Shown here: positions 11,019 to 23,263 of the stretch, one piece after another
Layout of the letters: every line of letters begins with the position of its first letter
Numbering within the stretch: the stretch's first letter is position 1
Translations under genes and position numbers: made by a program
Assembly (NCBI GenBank): GCA_037447605.1
Contig: CM074811.1
Coordinates: 665,937 to 729,936 of the forward strand
Length of the DNA stretch: 64,000 nucleotides
Direction of reading: 5' to 3'
Origin: Zygnema circumcarinatum
Taxonomy: Eukaryota; Streptophyta; Zygnematophyceae; Zygnematales; Zygnemataceae
The notes under the pieces: generated by a model
Told to the model about the DNA's origin: nothing
Seen by the model: the letters and a program-made list of their open reading frames with translations, nothing else
Database searches by the model: none

Positions 11019-12644
11019 CCGATCATTGCTTCCAACAACGCGAAAGTCATTTTCTGGTCATCATTTGCAACAGTTTGCAGGTATGCAGAATACTGTTTTT
11101 AAAGAGCATTTTCTTTTTTGTTGTTTCTTCCCGTCGTGAATCGCCGGAGGAACGTTTGTAGAGGGGATACTGTCAAAGCAATTGATTGGAATAATTGAGT
11201 GATATCTGAAGTTCAATGTCTTCAAAGTGGTGAAAAAGACCTGAGGGTGAAATACAAAACGAACTCGTGGTATGAAAATAAGGCTCTTTTTGTATGAGGA
11301 GAAGTGTCTTTAATCATATCAAGGAAATAGCTTTTCAAGAGTGAAAACATGAACTGGCATTGCCGACAAGAAGCCAACAGATTGACTTGGGTTTTGCAGT
11401 GGTGTTGCTGGAGAGGGTAGCTTCATCATTGTATGGAAGATCTTAGCAATAGTTTATCCTGTCTCTTTTGTGCAGGAGCGCACTAGACGAAGGAAAGATT
11501 GGCAATTTTCTGAAGATGTCGCGGAGGACCGAGGGGATATATAACCCTACTATTGTAGTGCATAAAGTTAGAACTAAACTGGTTTCTGTAAGTGATTTGA
11601 TCTTGGTTCTCTCGAAATCCAACAGCACCGTAGTTCTATTCAGAGTCTCGATCATCGCTTATACATTATCACTCTTTGTCCTTGAAGTTTTATGTAGTCC
11701 ATGTGAAACCACTTTTTGACCTAATGAGCTGCAACTCACTCCATTAGCGGCATAAGCGCAAATTGCCTTAGGAGCTTTCCCTCTATACGAAGGTTTATAT
11801 TTTCTCTGAGCCTTCGGTGAGCCCTTGGTGATTCGCCTTTTGAGCTTTTTTAGAAGATTTAGCTGAGTGCTGACCCTTGGGTGGTTCTGGAGCTGCAGTT
11901 GTGCTTTGGACCCAACGATTTTAACTTTTTACTTCGAGTCCAGAACCATTCGAGAATGTCCCGATAGTTATGGCCTATTTTCTTGGACATGCGTAGACAA
12001 CGTGGACAAATGCAATGCAGTATTTGTTTGCATTGCGGGAGCCACTGCATTTAAAATGAGCGCATTTTTTTTTGACGAAACGACGAACGTATACATGATG
12101 CCAGTCAGGAGATGTGTTCGCATAATGAGCCCAGTACTTTTTCTTAATATGACAGACACACTTGAGACTTGAAACTTCAGATGTTTGCAGCCGCCTTAAT
12201 GAGGGAAGGACGGGATGGGGGAAGGGAGGGGAAGGAGGGAAGGTAGGGAGGGGAGGGGACGGCGAGTGGAAGGGAGGGAAGGCGAGTTAGGGGAGTTGAA
12301 GGAGGAAGGGGAGGCGGGGAGGGAGGGGAGGGACGTCGTTCTCTTTCTTCACTCCCTCTCATGTGTGACTTAGTCTCTTGCTCATTTCTTCCAATTCTTG
12401 TGCTGCCTTCAATCTCTTAATCTGCATAAGCTCCAAAACAACTTGCGACCTTATCTTCGAAGTGCCTGCCACCTTTTGCCCGTCTAACTTCACCAGCTCA
12501 CGCCTGTGCTCTACCTTCCAAAGCTGCCTCCTGCTCGACCCCTCTCCATTTTTTTCTCTTATTCACTTTTCCATCTCTCCCTCCCCTAATTGTCCGGCTC
12601 TTCTCCTCTCCTTTTCCAATCATATAAGCCCAGACATAGGGGAA

Positions 12645-12745
12645 ACTTTCATTGAACTCGCGATGGCGAGGCCGTCAAATGTACATGGACTAAAGCAAAA
12701 TGTGGAACCACGAAGGACTGGTCGCAAAGGACCGAAACACAATAA
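12645..12745 (+). repeat. Dispersed repeat, copy 2
   Basis: Blocks in order: CATTGAACTCGCGATGGCGA, AATGTACATGGAC, GTGGAACCACGAAGGACTGG, TCGCAAAGGACC. They match the blocks of the copy at 31315 with scattered substitutions. Confidence 0.75.
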
Positions 12746-13228
12746 AACGAAGCTAGGAGCGGAAAACTACGCCTAGGCGCAACAACGCAGCCCTAGAAGC
12801 AGCCGCGAAGGTCACCGATATGAGGCACGGCCAGTCATAGTACTACGGTACGTTCCTGGGAGGTCCCACTTTCCAGTCCCAGTACGGTACTGGACAGTCT
12901 GCACTCTGCACTGCAGTCAGCCAGGCAATGTTACGGAATGGTACAGTACAGTGGGTCCGTACGCTTTCAGTCGACCCGGTTCTGGTCCCTGCGGGCCTCC
13001 TGCCGCCTGCCGCGACTCGCCGCGGCGCAAGGGCGGCCCGGCATTTCTATTGGTCGTGAAGGTAACGGCCGTCCGTTAATAGTAACTAGACGTACAGCCT
13101 AGAGAACCGTAATGACGCACAATGACGCAGTGCGCCGCTACAATGACGTCATCGGTTTGTCGTCACCTCCGTCCCGTGAGCATAACGCTACGGCCTCTGC
13201 GGCTCCGCCTCTCCGGGTTTTGCGGAGG

Positions 13229-13238
13229 GCCACGTGGC
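13229..13238. promoter_or_regulatory. Extended G-box palindrome GCCACGTGGC
   Basis: A perfect 10-bp palindrome with a CACGTG core, 367 bp upstream of the XDH start codon. bZIP and bHLH factors bind this core in plants. The same 10-mer recurs at several other loci in the window. Confidence 0.55.
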
Positions 13239-13297
13239 ACCTTCCACGTCTCTGGGGACAACTCCAAGTCGGACTCAGAGCCAATATAATCGTATAT

Positions 13298-13351
13298 CCA
13301 ATGGGGATGAGCCACGTGTACAATTTCGTACACGTGGTGCGTCCCCATTGG
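13298..13351. promoter_or_regulatory. 54-bp near-perfect palindrome containing two CACGTG/TACACGTGG arms
   Basis: The left arm runs CCAATGGGGATGAGCCACGT and continues to GTAC. The right arm ends GTGCGTCCCCATTGG. Reverse complementation matches apart from a few central and internal mismatches. Each arm holds CCAAT-like and CACGTG-type sequence. It lies 254 bp upstream of the XDH start codon and may be a cis-element pair or a small hairpin. Confidence 0.7.
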
Positions 13352-13604
13352 ATGACGCCAGTCCGCAGTGCGCCATGTGGTCCTTGTGCCGTACACATCT
13401 CATTTGCCTCCCTCTCCTCTCCCTCTCCACTTCTCCCTCTCGCCCGCTCACTCTCTCGCTCTTTCTCTCTCTCTCTCACTCTCTCACTCTCTCACTCTCT
13501 CACTCTCGGGCAGGGAGAACCAGGTTTCAGGCTGCTGTAGAAGAAGGAGAGAAAGAAGGATAGAGGAAAAGAGAGAGGGAGACATAGAGGGAGAGAGGGA
13601 GAGG

Positions 13605-16600
13605 ATGGGCACGCTTGAATACCAAGTAGAGCTTCCGGACGCTATTTCAGTTCCAGTTCCGACGGACGGCATGGAGCCAGTCCTGTATGTGAATGGACGG
13701 CGGCGGACTCTGCCTGACGGCCGCGCGGAAACCACACTGCTGGAGTACCTGCGGGGTACTGCTCTTGAGCTGAGCTGGGGTTCAGGGTCGCAGAGGGGAG
13801 CTCAGAGTTTTGAAAATTAGGGCTTTGGAGCAGCGGAGGGAGGCAGTTAGTGTGGGGAGGGGAGGAGCCCATGCGGGAGAACTGGAGACAGCTGGAGAGA
13901 GAGAGCAAGCAGAGAGGGGGAGGGAGTAGAGAGGGAGAGGTAGTGGAGAGGGCGAGGAAGCAAAGGGGGAGGGAGTATAGAGGGAGCGGGAGAGGGAGTG
14001 GAGAGGAAGAGGAAGCAGAGAGGTGGAGGGAGTAAAGAGGGAAGGAGTGGAGAGGGAGAGAAAGCAGGGAGGGGAAGGGAGTGGAGAGGGCGAGGAAGCA
14101 GAGGGGAAGGCAGTATAGAGGGAGAGGGAGAGGGAGTGGAGAGGGAGAGGAAGCAGAGATGGGGAGGGAGTAGAGAGGGAGAGGGAGAGGGAGTTGATAG
14201 GGGGAGGGAGTGGAGAGGGAGAGGAGGCTGGTTTTACTATATTTAATTTGGACGCAGTCTTATTTGGGCTTGTCAGAAGTTGATCTGCTAAGGAAGGCTT
14301 TCTGCCTTCCCATTTCTTTTTTCGGATGCGTTATTTTTTTTCTATTGGTGGGGCTTCCAGAAATTGGGCTGCCCGGCACAAAACTTGGGTGTGGAGAAGG
14401 CGGATGCGGAGCATGCACAGTTATGGTCTCACATTACGACCATGGCGTGAAGAAAATTGTGTATCCACTTCGCCTTTTGAGGGTTGTTAAATTGGAGGGG
14501 AAGAGAGAGTGAGTGTGGGGGGTACAATGTGGGGACTGAAATGCCATGTTAGTGTGTTCACGTGTTTGTTTGTTTTTTTTTTTTTTATATGTATAGGAGT
14601 TTTGGGCTGAGGAGGTGGGGGGTTGTGGGAATTGGGAATTGGGAAAGGGGAAGTGAAGGTCGGGGAAGGAGCAGTGAGTTATGGGAGGGAGAGAGGGTTT
14701 GTGGGAGAGTGAGTGAGAAGAGATGTGAAAAGAGAGCAAGGGAAAGGAAGAGCAGAGATAGGGAGAGAGATTTGATTTGGGGGAGACAAGGGAAGAGATG
14801 GTGAGAAGTTAAGGGAGGGAGGGAAAGGTGAGAAGGAGAGACTGGGGAAGGATGGGAGTAGGCGGAGTAGTGAGAAAGCTGAGAAGGTTGAGAAAGACAC
14901 TATTTGTCGATAGCTTTTTCAAACTGCTTTTCCTTGACTTCTATGATAGACACCGTTCCGTGAATGCGTGTTTGGCTCCTCTCTATTCTGTGGAGGGAAT
15001 GCATGTAGTCACCGTTGAAGGCATCGGAAACCGTCACGATGGACTGCATCCAGTTCAGGTAGCTTCTCCTCTCAAATTTCCCGAACTATAGGTGAAGTTT
15101 ATGCAGATCATGTTAATCTAACCTTTTTTTTTTTCCTAATTTTCAGGGCAACCTAATGGTTTAGTTTTCACTTCTAAACTTCATTTTCATTTTCACTTCT
15201 TTAAAATGTATTTTCAGGAACGTCTCTCAAAGGCCCACGGGTCACAATGCGGTTTCTGCACACCCGGTTTCGTGATGTCTATGTACTCTCTGCTCCGTTC
15301 TTCTCCGTCAGCCCCTACGGAAGAAGAAATTGAAGAAAACTTAGCAGGGAACCTCTGCAGATGCACTGGATACAGACCTATTCTCGACGCATTTAAAGTT
15401 TTCGCAAAAAGTGATGGAAATGCTTACTCAGAAGACTCCTTAAAAGCAGCGGGAGTTTCCGTTACAGCTACCGGTAACGGAACGGAGAAAGGTGTGGCTA
15501 TATGTCCCTCCACAGGGCAGCCCTGTGACTGCAAAAAAGAGGCAAAACCAGAGGAAGCGAGTTTAGAAGCAGCTCCGTTGTGGGGCAGTACTACAGGGAA
15601 CGGACTGAACGACGGGCATTTCCATGCTGCAACGGATAACGGAAACACAGAGCATGGAACAGTTGAGTCTGTAGCAAGGAAGAAGGGATATCCCACTACT
15701 TCTCCCGCTGAGCCCATTTTCCCCCCTGAGTTGATGAGCCGGAAACCGGGAAGTTTAAAGCTGGGCGGCTCTCGGGGTGCCACGTGGCACCGTCCGACCT
15801 CATTGGCTGAGCTGCTTGAACTCAAAGACATGTACCCATCAGCGAAATTGGTGGGAGGGAATTCAGAAATCGGAATTGAGCTCAAGTTCAAGCACATGGA
15901 GTGAGTATACATACAAAAACTTTACAGCTTTTGTGAACGCTAATCTTCTAGAGGTTGTTGCAACCCTAAACATGCAGCAGCTGCGAATCTTACGAACTCA
16001 AACTTGCACATTTTAGGAGAGCTTCAGCAGCCCCAAAAACTGAAACTGAAGCACGGGGTCTTGTTAATCGTAAAATTCCTGAAATCTGTTCTTTCTCCCA
16101 CTTATTTCCTGTTGCTATCTATGCAGGTATCCTCACCTGATCGGTACGACGGCGGTAACAGAACTGAACTCCGTAAAAGAGGTTTCCGGAGGGTTGGAAA
16201 TTGGAGGAGGGCTCACTCTCACCTGCCTCATGGATGCCTTAAAAGATGCAATTCGGAAGAGGGCAAAATGTGAAACAAAGGCATGTGCGGCTATTGTGGA
16301 GCAGCTACGCTGGTTTGCAGGAAGTCAGGTGAGGAACACAACTTTAGTTATTTGGAAACTCTTTAAATGACAAGAAATTGTAGAAATTTCTCTTCTCTTT
16401 CCGCCAGCTTTGTTAGGATTATAGCCTTGCCTTTAAGGGGTATTGACTCATTACTCTCAGTCTCAGCTCAGCCACTATTCATTGCCACTTTCTGCAGGGG
16501 CAGTGCATGTACTTTCTTAAAGCATTTTGTTCATCGTGCTTGTTTGAAGAGAATTACTTGTGGCTTTGTTTCTCTTTCCGGTGAAGTTTTTTTCAGTAAA

Positions 16601-17378
16601 CTGATCGCGGTTCTCAGTATGAGTGCAGATCCGGAATGTTGCCTCTGTGGGCGGAAATATTTGCACTGCGAGCCCCATTTCGGATTTAAATCCTCTCTGG
16701 ATAGCAGCGGGAGCCACCTTCTGCCTCGCCTCTAAGGGCTCGAAAACACGCCACGTGTCGGCACGAGATTTCTTCCTTGGATACCGAAAGGTCGACCTTC
16801 AAGCCACCGAAATTCTGAGCTCCATCTTCTTACCATGGTGAGGAGTAAAAAAAAAATTACCTCTAGGCTGCTTGTGAGTGCTCGGAGTTAGTTGTAAGAA
16901 AGCTTCCCATGCGAGGGGCAAATGTGTTGGAGAGAGAGAGAGAGAGAGAAAGAGTGAGAGAGAGAGAGCGGGAGAGAGAGAGAGAGACAAGAGGGGGATG
17001 GTAGAGAGCGTGAGAGAGGGAAGGCGGAGCGAAACTCTAATCTCGGTCTTTCAATGTTGTATGATGGTAAACCTCAAAAAATTTACATTCCAGGACTCGC
17101 AAATACGAATATGTGAAAGAATTCAAACAAGCGCATCGAAAGGACGACGATATCGCCTTAGTCAATGCCGGACTGAGAGTTCAGTTGGCAGAAAAAGACA
17201 AACAGTGGATCGTGGAGGGTGCCCGGTTGGCATATGGAGGAGTGGCAGCCCTCACAGTTTCCGCTAAAAAAACGGAAAACTTTCTGTTGGGAAAACCGTG
17301 GAACACAGCGACTTTGGAGGGAGGCCTTGCTGTGTTGAAAGATGAGATTGTTGTGCCAGACAACGCACCAGGTGAATT

Positions 17379-17418
<40 letters not shown>

Positions 17419-20400
17419 CTCCTGCTCCATCCGCATTCGCTTTCTTTCCGTCTCCTTCCTCCTCTTCATATCGTTTTCGTTGTTTCCTTCTTCTCATCTC
17501 CTATTCTATCCTCCTTCTGTTCTCCTTCCCCTCTTCCCCCTTTTCCCCCTTCTCCTTCCTTCCTCAAATTCCCTCTGCAATCACTGCTTACCTTCCTTCT
17601 CCACCCCTTCCCTTCTCTTCACCCCTTCCCTCTCTTCATCTCTTTCCCTCCACCCCTTTTCGCCCTCCCTCCCCTCCCTCCTTCCCTCCCTTCCCTCCCC
17701 TCCCTCCCTCCCTCCTTCCCTCCCTCCCTCCCTCCCTCCCTCCCTCCCTCCCTCCCTCCCTCCCTCCCTCCTCCCTCCCTCCCTCCCTCCCTCCCTCCCT
17801 CCCTCCCTCCCTCCCTCCCTATCAGGCGGCATGGCCGAGTACCGCCGCTCTCTCGTGAGCAGCTTCTTCTTCAAGTTTTTCGTGCATGCTGCTCTCCAGC
17901 TGGAGGAGGAGGGAGGGGCCTCTCCCTCCTTCCCCGAGTCCTACCGCTCCGCCGCCTCTCCCTATGAGAGGCCTCCCTCTCGCGGGCTGCAGTACTATGA
18001 GAGTGCCGGACCGGGACACGTGGCAGGCATGCCGACGATGCACATGTCGGCAGAGCTTCAGGTCATCTCAAACCCTAAATCTTAAAAAGTTTCAAGAATA
18101 TATATGCTCTATGTTGCACCCCACATGTACTGCTACCCCATGTTGACAACTTCCCACTGTTCTCTCTCTCCCCACTCTCTCTCTCTCTCACACACACACA
18201 CACTCTCTCTCTCTGTTGTCCAGGTAACTGGTGAAGCAGAGTATGCTGATGACGTGGCAATGCCAACCAATGGCCTGCATGGAGCCCTCGTCCTTAGCAC
18301 CAAAGCGCATGCGAAAATCCTTTCCGTTGATTTCTCTCCTGCAAAGAGTGTTCCCGGATTCATGGGATTCTTTTCAGCAAAGGATGTTCCGGGCAAGAAT
18401 GATGTTGGGGCTATCGTCCATGATGAAGAAGTGTTCGCCAGTGAGGAGGTGACATGTGTCGGACAGGTCATTGGAGTCGTTGTCGCAGATTCCCACGAAA
18501 ATGCGAAAATTGCTGCAAGGAAGGTGGTGGTAAAGTACGAGGAGTTGCCTGCAATTTTCTCCATAGAGGAGGCCATAGAACAGGGCAGCTACTATTCCGT
18601 TCCGTTCAGCTCGGCAACGAGTCGCAACATGGAGAAGGGAGATGTGGAGACCTGCTTTCAAAGCGAGGAATGTCACCATGTGGTGGAGGGGAAGGTGCGG
18701 ATGGGAGGGCAGGAGCAGTTCTATTTGGAGCCGCAAATCAGTATTGTGTGGACTGTGGACAATGGGGCAGAAGTGCAAATGATCTCTTCAACACAGGTCA
18801 GCCATTTCCTCACCTGTAAACTTTCTATAAACTTGATGAATTCAACAAATGGAGATGGATCTGCAATCTTCGATTGCATCTTGTTATGTTCTCCATCAAG
18901 AACTCATCAAGTGGTAGCTCTCACCGCCGTCATTTGAAACCCTAAAACTCACCACATCGAATTTCAACCTCTCCCTAATTCCACAAAAAACTCAAACAAA
19001 CCACTTACTCTTCTCGTTCCTCTCCTCCTCCTCGTTCCCTCCCTCTCTCTCTCTCCTCCTTCCCTCTCTCTCCCCCTCTCTCCTCCTTCCATCTCTCTCT
19101 CCCTCTCTCCTCCTTCCCTCTCTCTCCCCCTTTCTCCTCCTTCCCTCTCTCCTCCTTCCCTCTCTCTCCCTCTCTCCTCCTTCCCTCTCTCTCTCCCTCT
19201 CTCCTCTCTCTCTCTCCTCTCTCTCTCCCTCTCCTCCCTCCCTCTCTCTCTCTCCCCTCCTTCCCTCTCTCTCTCCCTCTCGCTTTCCCTCTCTCCTCCT
19301 TCCCCCTCTCTCTCTCCCTCTCTCCTCCTTCCCTCTCTCTCCCCCTCTCTCCTCCCTCCCTCTCTCTCCCCCTCTCTTCACGCAGGCTCCCACCCACCAC
19401 CAGCGAGACGTGGCGAGGGCTTTAGGTCTCCCCTACCACAAGGTGGTGTGCCGCACAAAGCGCATTGGAGGAGGGTTCGGAGGAAAGGAGACGAGAAGTG
19501 CCCTCGTTGCATTGGCGGCGGCAGTGCCCGCATTCCATCTCAAGAGAGCGGTGAAGATCGTTTTGGATCGAGATACCGACATGGCCATCACAGGGCACCG
19601 ACATCCCTTCATGGGAAAATACAAGGTGAAATATGGTCTACCCTTTTGTCACCTTCTTCTTGCATTTTTTTCCTTTTCATGGCCTGTTTTCTCAGTCGAG
19701 CAGTCTTTAAACTCTGTATATCCAGATACTTCAAAAGCTTCAAACTTCTAATTTCTGCGTTTCCGTCCTCGTGCTCATTCAACCTTCCTTTCCTTCATGT
19801 CCTGTCGACTCTTTTCCCTCCCTCCCTCTCTCCTTTTGAAACCTCCAGGTCGGATTCTCCAAGGAAGGGAAATTCCTTGCTCTCGACCTGGCCATATATA
19901 ACAATGGCGGAAACTCTGTCGACCTTTCCTTTGCCGTTCTCGAACGTGCCATGTTCCATTCCGACAATGTGTACGCAATTCCCAACGTTCGCATTGTTGG
20001 GAGAGTCTGCAAAACCAACATTCCAAGCAACACAGCTTTCCGCGGCTTTGGAGGGCCACAAGGAATGTTAATATGTGAGAATTGGGTCGAGCACGTTGCA
20101 CGAACTCTCAACAAACCGGTCGAGTACATTCGGGTAAGCGAAAAATATAGGTTTTCGGGGAATATCGGTGTGTTGGTAGTTACGTTTTGGGGATTTGGAG
20201 GTTTGAGGACTTAGATTATGGGAGGTTTTGCTGTTATTTGGTGTTGCAGAGATTTGGGTTTGGTTTGGTTTGGTTTTGGGTTGTTTTAAAGGTTGCTTAA
20301 AACCTTTTTTTTTACTCTTTTTCTTGTTTCTTTTGCTTTGGGAGGACTGCCGTCTTCCTACTGCTGCTACTGCTGCGTGCCCAAGGAAGTAATGGGGAAA

Positions 20401-23263
20401 GAGAGATAAAGAGAGAGAGGGAGAGAGGGAGAGTGAGAAAGAGTGACTTATGTGGAGAGAAAAGGTCATGAAAGGGATGTGGCGGGATAGAAGAGAACCA
20501 ACTCTGAGTTTTGTTGTCCCTTTTGAAAGTGACCCGATGTTTTGGGGGCGGTTGCAGGAACTGAATTTCCATGGTGAAAACTACGAGGAGCATTACGGAC
20601 AGATCATAGAACGTGACCAGATGCAACGGATTTGGAGCGATGTGAAGGAGCACGGAGAGTGGGAGAAACGTCGTGCTGACGTGGACGCCTTCAATTCCCA
20701 AAATCGGTGGAAAAAACGCGGAATTGCGATCGTGCCCACAAAGTTTGGAATCTCCTTCACCTCCAAGTTCTTGAATCAGGTGGACAAGTCTTTTCCAGAG
20801 CCGGTTTTAGGAGTAAATTGTACACTTATATACAGTGAGGAATGGTCATCTTAATAGGGTAACAAATGGGGTGTAGGGAGGTGGGTCTGTGAACATGTAC
20901 CATGTACTGTTAGGAAACTGTACCATCCCATCGTCCCACCTTGTTCCACCTCGTTTGCTGTTGTCCAAGTTTTGGGTACAAATGGGGTCTAGCGAAGCCC
21001 TATTATCAACATAACCTGTGTTAACCCTCCCCCCCTTATTCCACCTTGTTCCCTACTCCCACCTTGTTTGCTGTTGTCCTAATTTTGGGTACAAATGGGG
21101 TCTAGCGAGACATACATACATACATACATACATACATTTCCTATGTCTGACCCTCCCCATTTGCTCACAAATGTTGTCCTACAGGGCGGTGCCCTTGTGA
21201 ACATATACAGCGACGGAACTGTGCTTGTGACCCATGGAGGAGTGGAGATGGGTCAGGGCCTGCACACGAAGGTGGCCCAAGTCGCCGCCCACTCCCTCCG
21301 CTGCCCATTGGCCGCCGTCTTCATCGCCGAGACGAGCACCGACAAAGTGCCCAACTCCTCTCCCACAGCGGCCTCCGCCTCCTCCGATCTGTACGGACAG
21401 GCCACGCTAAACGCATGCATGGAACTGCTGGAGAGGATGAAGCCTGTGAGGGAGAGCATGCCAGATGCCACCTTCGCGCAGGTACCTGTTCGTCTCTCTC
21501 TCCCTCTCCCTGTCACTCCCTCTCACTCCCTCTCCCTCTCTCTCTCTCATCCCTCTCCCTCCCTCCTTCCTCTCCTCCTCCCTCTACCCTCCCCCTCCGA
21601 CTCCCACGTGCTCTCCCTCGGCCTCTCCCTCTCCCTCTCCCTCTCCTTCCTGGGTCCGCTCCTCGTCCCTCTCCCCTCCCCCTCCCTCTCCGACTCCCAC
21701 TTTCTCACCCTCGGCCTCTCCCTCCCACTCTTCCTCCCCCCCTCCCACTTGCACGTCTTTCTCTTACTCTCCGTCCCCCTCACGCGTTCTCTCTTCCTCT
21801 CCCTCTTGCTCTCCTTCTCAGCCTGTCCCTCTCCCGCTCTCTCTGTCTCTGCCCTCGCCTTCTTTGATTCCCCCTCGTTTCTCCGTAAGAAAAACTAACT
21901 TGCCTGGGGTTGTTCTTTTCCTGAAAATCTCTCCCGGCAGGTGGCTGAGAAATGCTATTTTGAGCGGATTAACTTGTCCGCTCAGGGCTTTTTCTCCACC
22001 CCAGAAATCAATTTTGATTGGTCCGTTTCCAAGGGCCATCCCTTTGCATATTTTACGTACGGAGCTGCTTTGGCAGAAGCAGAAATCGATACTCTGACCG
22101 GAGCCTTCACCTTGCCACGTGTGGACCTTATCATGGACGTCGGAAAATCGATTAACCCCGCAATCGATATTGGCCAGGTGAGAGAAACAACGGCAGAGGG
22201 AGAGGGGAGGGAGGGAGGGGAGGGCTGGAGGGAGGGAGAGGGGTGGGAGAGGTTCCTTTTGCATTTCACAGACTTGAAAGCTCTACTTCTATCTACTCGC
22301 TCTATCTGAGTGCTACCATGTGATGTATCTCACTTCCAAGGCTGTCGATGGATTTTTTTCAAGCTCCAAACTCTTAAACATGTTAAAACTTGTAAATGTC
22401 TAAGCATGAAAACTCTTAAACCTGCAAATTTTATATGCTGAAAATTAGTCTAAAATGTTAAAACATAATCTAAAACGCAGAAATTTAAAAAAAAAAAAAA
22501 ATTGTTGATGGGGTGCGAGCAGGTAGAAGGTGGTTTCGTCCAAGGAGTGGGATGGGCTGTTTTGGAGGAGATAAAGTGGGGAGATAAGGAGCATCCTTGG
22601 GTCCGTCCGGGCACACTTTTTACACAGGGCCCGGGCACGTACAAGCTTCCCTCTGTCAATGATATTCCTGTCGACTTCCGATGTACATTGCTCAGGGTAA
22701 GAAACAAGCAAAAAAAGAAGGAAAGAAAAGAAATGGGTTTTTTTGACATTTTTAGAAGAAGAGAATGAAACTCTTTTCGCGCTTTCCCTTCTTCTCTCTT
22801 CCTTCTGTTCTCTCTAGTCGACCATTGTGTTTCGAGGTCTTAAGCATTTTTTCTTCCTCACCCTCTGCCTCTATGGATTTGTGACTTTGGGGATTTGGGT
22901 CTCTCCCTCTCCCTCTCCCTCTCCCTCTCCCTCTCCCTNNNNNNNNNNTCCCTCTCCCTCTCCCTCTCCCTCTCCCTCTCCCTCTCCCTCGCTGGTTTGC
23001 CCTCTCTCTCTTACCCGCAGGAAGCGTCGAATCCGAAAGCTGTCCTCTCTTCCAAGGCCGTGGGAGAGCCTCCTCTCTTCATGGGCTCCTCCGCCGTCTT
23101 CGCCATCAAAGATGCGATCGTTTCCGCGCGGAGGGAGGCCGGCCTCGAGGGCTTCTTTGTGCTGAATACGCCCACAACGCCGGAACGCATCCGCATGGCG
23201 TGTGCCGATACCTTCACGGCTCCGTTTGCGGCGGAGGATTTCCGTCCGAAGCTTAGCGTATGA
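13605..23263 (+). CDS. XDH: Xanthine dehydrogenase (molybdo-iron-sulfur-flavin enzyme)
   Basis: XDH oxidises hypoxanthine to xanthine to urate in purine catabolism (cytosol). Sixteen exons: 13605-13755, 14361-14460, 14950-15058, 15218-15900, 16127-16328, 16629-16837, 17094-17371, 17826-18061, 18224-18796, 19386-19625, 19849-20133, 20558-20779, 21185-21481, 21941-22177, 22523-22696, 23021-23263. They sum to 4239 nt (1412 aa). First 2Fe-2S cluster: C61, C66, C69, C91 (CGEGGCGAC...NAC). Second: C131, C134, C167, C169 (CGFCTPG...CRC). FAD domain: [11 protein letters not shown] (~331) and [17 protein letters not shown]. Molybdenum domain: GGGFGGKE with E882, LERAMFH with R960, FRGFGGPQ with R992, EMGQGLHTK (~1117) and VGEPPLF with catalytic E1348. 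These correspond to bovine E802, R880, R912 and E1261. The linker between the Fe/S and FAD domains (~190-290) is unusually long and Gly/Asn/Glu-rich. The donor of exon 8 (GTCATC) is weak. A 10-N gap lies in intron 15. Confidence 0.97.
13845..14230. repeat. GGGAGTGGAGAGGGAGAGG purine tract, XDH intron 1
   Basis: About 390 bp of imperfectly repeated GGGAGAG/GTGGAGAGG/AAGCAGAG units on the coding strand, with a loose period near 30-40 bp. It fills much of intron 1. Confidence 0.88.
17382..17825. repeat. Pyrimidine tract: (CT)n then (CCCT)n, XDH intron 7
   Basis: A CT microsatellite starts ten bases after the exon 7 donor. A CCCTCCCT array of about 130 bp runs up to five bases before the exon 8 acceptor (ATCAG). 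Almost the whole 454-bp intron is pyrimidine on the coding strand. Confidence 0.95.
19010..19380. repeat. CTCTCTCC/TTCCCTCTC tandem pyrimidine array, XDH intron 9
   Basis: Repeating CTCTCTCTCCCTCTCTCCTCCTTCC-like units fill about 370 bp directly before the exon 10 acceptor (CACGCAG). Confidence 0.95.
20953..21108. repeat. 43-bp direct repeat, 113 bp apart, XDH intron 12
   Basis: The sequence GTTTGCTGTTGTCC...TTTTGGGTACAAATGGGGTC...TAGCGA occurs at 20953-20995 and again at 21066-21108 with a few differences. A (CATA)n tetranucleotide follows at 21111-21136. Confidence 0.85.
21493..21885. repeat. CCCTCTCC-rich pyrimidine tract, XDH intron 13
   Basis: Intron 13 is dominated by CTCTCCCTCTCC words from just after the donor to about 55 bp before the acceptor. 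The Ser/Leu/Pro-rich open frames here are compositional. Confidence 0.92.
22903..22992. repeat. (CCCTCT)n hexanucleotide array with a 10-N gap, XDH intron 15
   Basis: Perfect TCTCCC repeats lie on both sides of the N run at 22939-22948, ending about 30 bp before the exon 16 acceptor. The gap almost certainly marks an array of unresolved length. Confidence 0.97.

Larger units (their letters stand above)
11019..13604. other. Intergenic region between YCF20-like gene and XDH
   Basis: No gene recognised. It contains the YCF20 3' region, a GGGAGG-rich tract (12195-12345), a dispersed-repeat copy (12645-12745), GTACGGTAC-type words (12840-12960), an extended G-box (13229-13238), a 54-bp palindrome (13298-13351) and a CT-rich leader for XDH (13400-13510). 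Confidence 0.6.
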
